Positions 6,338 to 7,033 of a DNA stretch of 7,033 nucleotides are shown in pieces. The position numbers and the translations under genes were made by a program. The stretch is from Piscinibacter sp050175855 (GTDB lineage: Bacteria; Pseudomonadota; Gammaproteobacteria; Burkholderiales; Burkholderiaceae_C). Numbering within the stretch: the first letter of the stretch is position 1; each line of letters starts with the position of its first letter. The notes beneath the pieces are model-generated. The model was not told the DNA's origin, did not search any database, and saw only the letters and a list, made by a program, of their open reading frames with translations. The DNA lies in the NCBI RefSeq assembly GCF_050175855.1, contig NZ_JBFXIO010000281.1, positions 1-7,033 of the forward strand, written 5' to 3'.

Positions 6338-6395
6338 GCCGGCATCACGTAAGCCCTGAGCCTGCGGGCGCGGGGCTTGCTTATGCTGCGCAAGC
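6334..6395 (+). promoter_or_regulatory. Attenuator-like alternative RNA hairpins between gltI and gltJ
   Basis: GTAAGCCC (6349-6356) can pair with GGGCTTGC (6373-6380), eight pairs with one G-U. The loop holds a smaller GCC/GGC hairpin (6360-6362 with 6367-6369). GCTTGC (6375-6380) can instead pair with GCAAGC (6390-6395), which would remove the left arm of the terminator. A second copy of GTAAGCC spans the gltI stop (6334-6340) and could pair with the same partner. The 1:2 plus 3:4 versus 2:3 layout is attenuator-like, but the competing stem is only 6 bp, so regulation is inference. Confidence 0.35.
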
Positions 6396-6431
6396 GCGGC
6401 GACGGTGATCCCGCGTCGCGCTTGTTTTTTT
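6391..6431 (+). terminator. Intrinsic terminator between gltI and gltJ
   Basis: CAAGCGCG (6391-6398) pairs perfectly with CGCGCTTG (6417-6424), extended inward by one G-U and two G-C pairs around a loop of about 12 nt. It is followed at once by seven T residues (6425-6431). This is the only canonical Rho-independent terminator seen in the window. Its place after the binding-protein gene and before the permease gene suggests partial termination that sets their ratio. Confidence 0.85.
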
Positions 6432-6453
6432 GGCTGCGCACTCGAACAAGATC

Positions 6454-6459
6454 AGGAGG
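6454..6459 (+). promoter_or_regulatory. Ribosome binding site of gltJ
   Basis: A full AGGAGG lies six bases before the ATG at 6466, and decides the start of this gene. Confidence 0.88.
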
Positions 6460-6465
6460 CAGCGG

Positions 6466-7033
6466 ATGACTTGGGACTGGCAGGTCTTCCTGCAGGACAC
6501 GGGGGGCGGCGAGACCTACCTCCAATGGATGCTCTCGGCCTGGGGCTGGACGCTCTCGGTGGCCGGCTGCTCGCTGGTGGTGGCGTTGGCGGTGGGCTCG
6601 CTGATGGGCATCCTGCGCACCACGCCGAGCAAGGGGCTGGTGTTCCTGGGCAACGCCTGGACCGAGCTGTTCCGCAATATCCCGCTGCTGGTGCAGATCT
6701 TCCTCTGGTACCACGTGGTGCCTTCGCTGATCCCGCCGCTCAAGAGCGTGTCGAGCTTCGTGCTGGTGGTGCTGGCGCTGGGCTTCTTCACCTCGGCGCG
6801 CATCGCCGAGCAGGTCAAGGCCGGCATCCAGGCGCTGCCGCGCGGCCAGCGCTACGCGGGCCTCGCGATGGGCCTGACGCTGCCGCAGACCTACCGCTAC
6901 GTGCTGTTGCCGATGGCCTTCCGCATCGTCATCCCGCCGCTGACCAGCGAGTCGATGAACATCATCAAGAACTCGTCGGTGGCCTTCGCGGTGAGCATCG
7001 CCGAACTCACGATGTTCGCGATGCAGGCGCAGG
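6466..7033 (+). CDS. gltJ: Glutamate/aspartate ABC importer permease subunit, N-terminal part (3' truncated by window edge)
   Basis: The frame opens at ATG 6466 behind a perfect Shine-Dalgarno sequence and is still open at the right edge, giving 189 residues of an expected 240-250. The N-terminus MTWDWQVFLQ and the segments GILRTTP (48-54), ELFRNIPLLVQ (67-77) and FFTSARIAEQV (107-117) match E. coli GltJ. The cytoplasmic coupling (EAA) loop follows: LPRGQRYAGLAMGLTLPQTYRYVLLP (124-149), with the conserved Gly and downstream Leu-Pro. Membrane helices are predicted at roughly 24-50, 70-92 and 96-115, with a further one starting near 172. The protein sits in the inner membrane, pairs with GltK, and receives amino acid from GltI while GltL hydrolyses ATP. 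The loop near residues 88-97 looks shorter than in E. coli. The call is secure; only the C-terminus is unseen. Confidence 0.94.
   Translation, partial: MTWDWQVFLQDTGGGETYLQWMLSAWGWTLSVAGCSLVVALAVGSLMGILRTTPSKGLVFLGNAWTELFRNIPLLVQIFLWYHVVPSLIPPLKSVSSFVLVVLALGFFTSARIAEQVKAGIQALPRGQRYAGLAMGLTLPQTYRYVLLPMAFRIVIPPLTSESMNIIKNSSVAFAVSIAELTMFAMQAQ

Noticed and set aside
1..7033. Mobile element, phage, CRISPR, tRNA or defence system
   Set aside because: No transposase, integrase, direct-repeat array, tRNA-like cloverleaf or toxin-antitoxin pair was seen. All coding space is accounted for by recognisable chromosomal genes of uniform composition.

Overview
The window is about two-thirds G+C, with coding-dense, strongly GC3-biased genes. 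The best-recognised proteins (a YgiQ-type radical SAM C-terminus, a YciA-type thioesterase, an Atm1-type ABC exporter and GltI/GltJ) look like those of a betaproteobacterium, most likely of the order Burkholderiales. That placement rests on composition and remembered family resemblance, not on a search. It reads as ordinary chromosome: there is no transposase, integrase, phage gene, tRNA, rRNA or CRISPR array.

Layout. 1-599 (+) is the 3' end of a ygiQ-like gene. 600-674 is a short convergent gap with GC-rich hairpins. 675-1121 (-) is yciA, an acyl-CoA thioesterase. It is divergent, across 63 bp, from 1185-3005 (+), a complete Atm1/HMT-type half-size ABC exporter. The exporter meets an MFS permease (3006-4202, -) tail to tail with no intergenic base; the two stop codons are the two halves of one TGATCA palindrome. 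The MFS gene is divergent, across a 66-bp dyad-rich gap, from a LysR-type regulator (4269-5204, +) that resembles E. coli HypT/YjiE. A 230-bp non-coding stretch follows, with the likely promoter of 5435-6337 (+), gltI, the periplasmic glutamate/aspartate-binding protein. A 128-bp gap contains a clear intrinsic terminator. Then gltJ, the first permease subunit, starts at 6466 and runs off the right edge.

How the genes work together. gltI and gltJ are the start of a polar amino acid ABC importer (gltK and gltL expected just outside). The terminator between them would let far more binding protein than permease be made. The LysR regulator most probably controls the divergent MFS gene and itself, through dyads in the shared promoter region; control of gltI is also possible. 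YgiQ, YciA and the Atm1-like exporter are housekeeping-type neighbours with no evident functional link.

No strong candidate for an undescribed system is seen. The points most worth a second look are the attenuator-like RNA arrangement between gltI and gltJ, the nested inverted repeats between the MFS and lysR genes with near start-proximal -10 boxes, the HypT-like regulator that keeps only one of three redox-sensing methionines, and the zero-spacing convergent gene pair.
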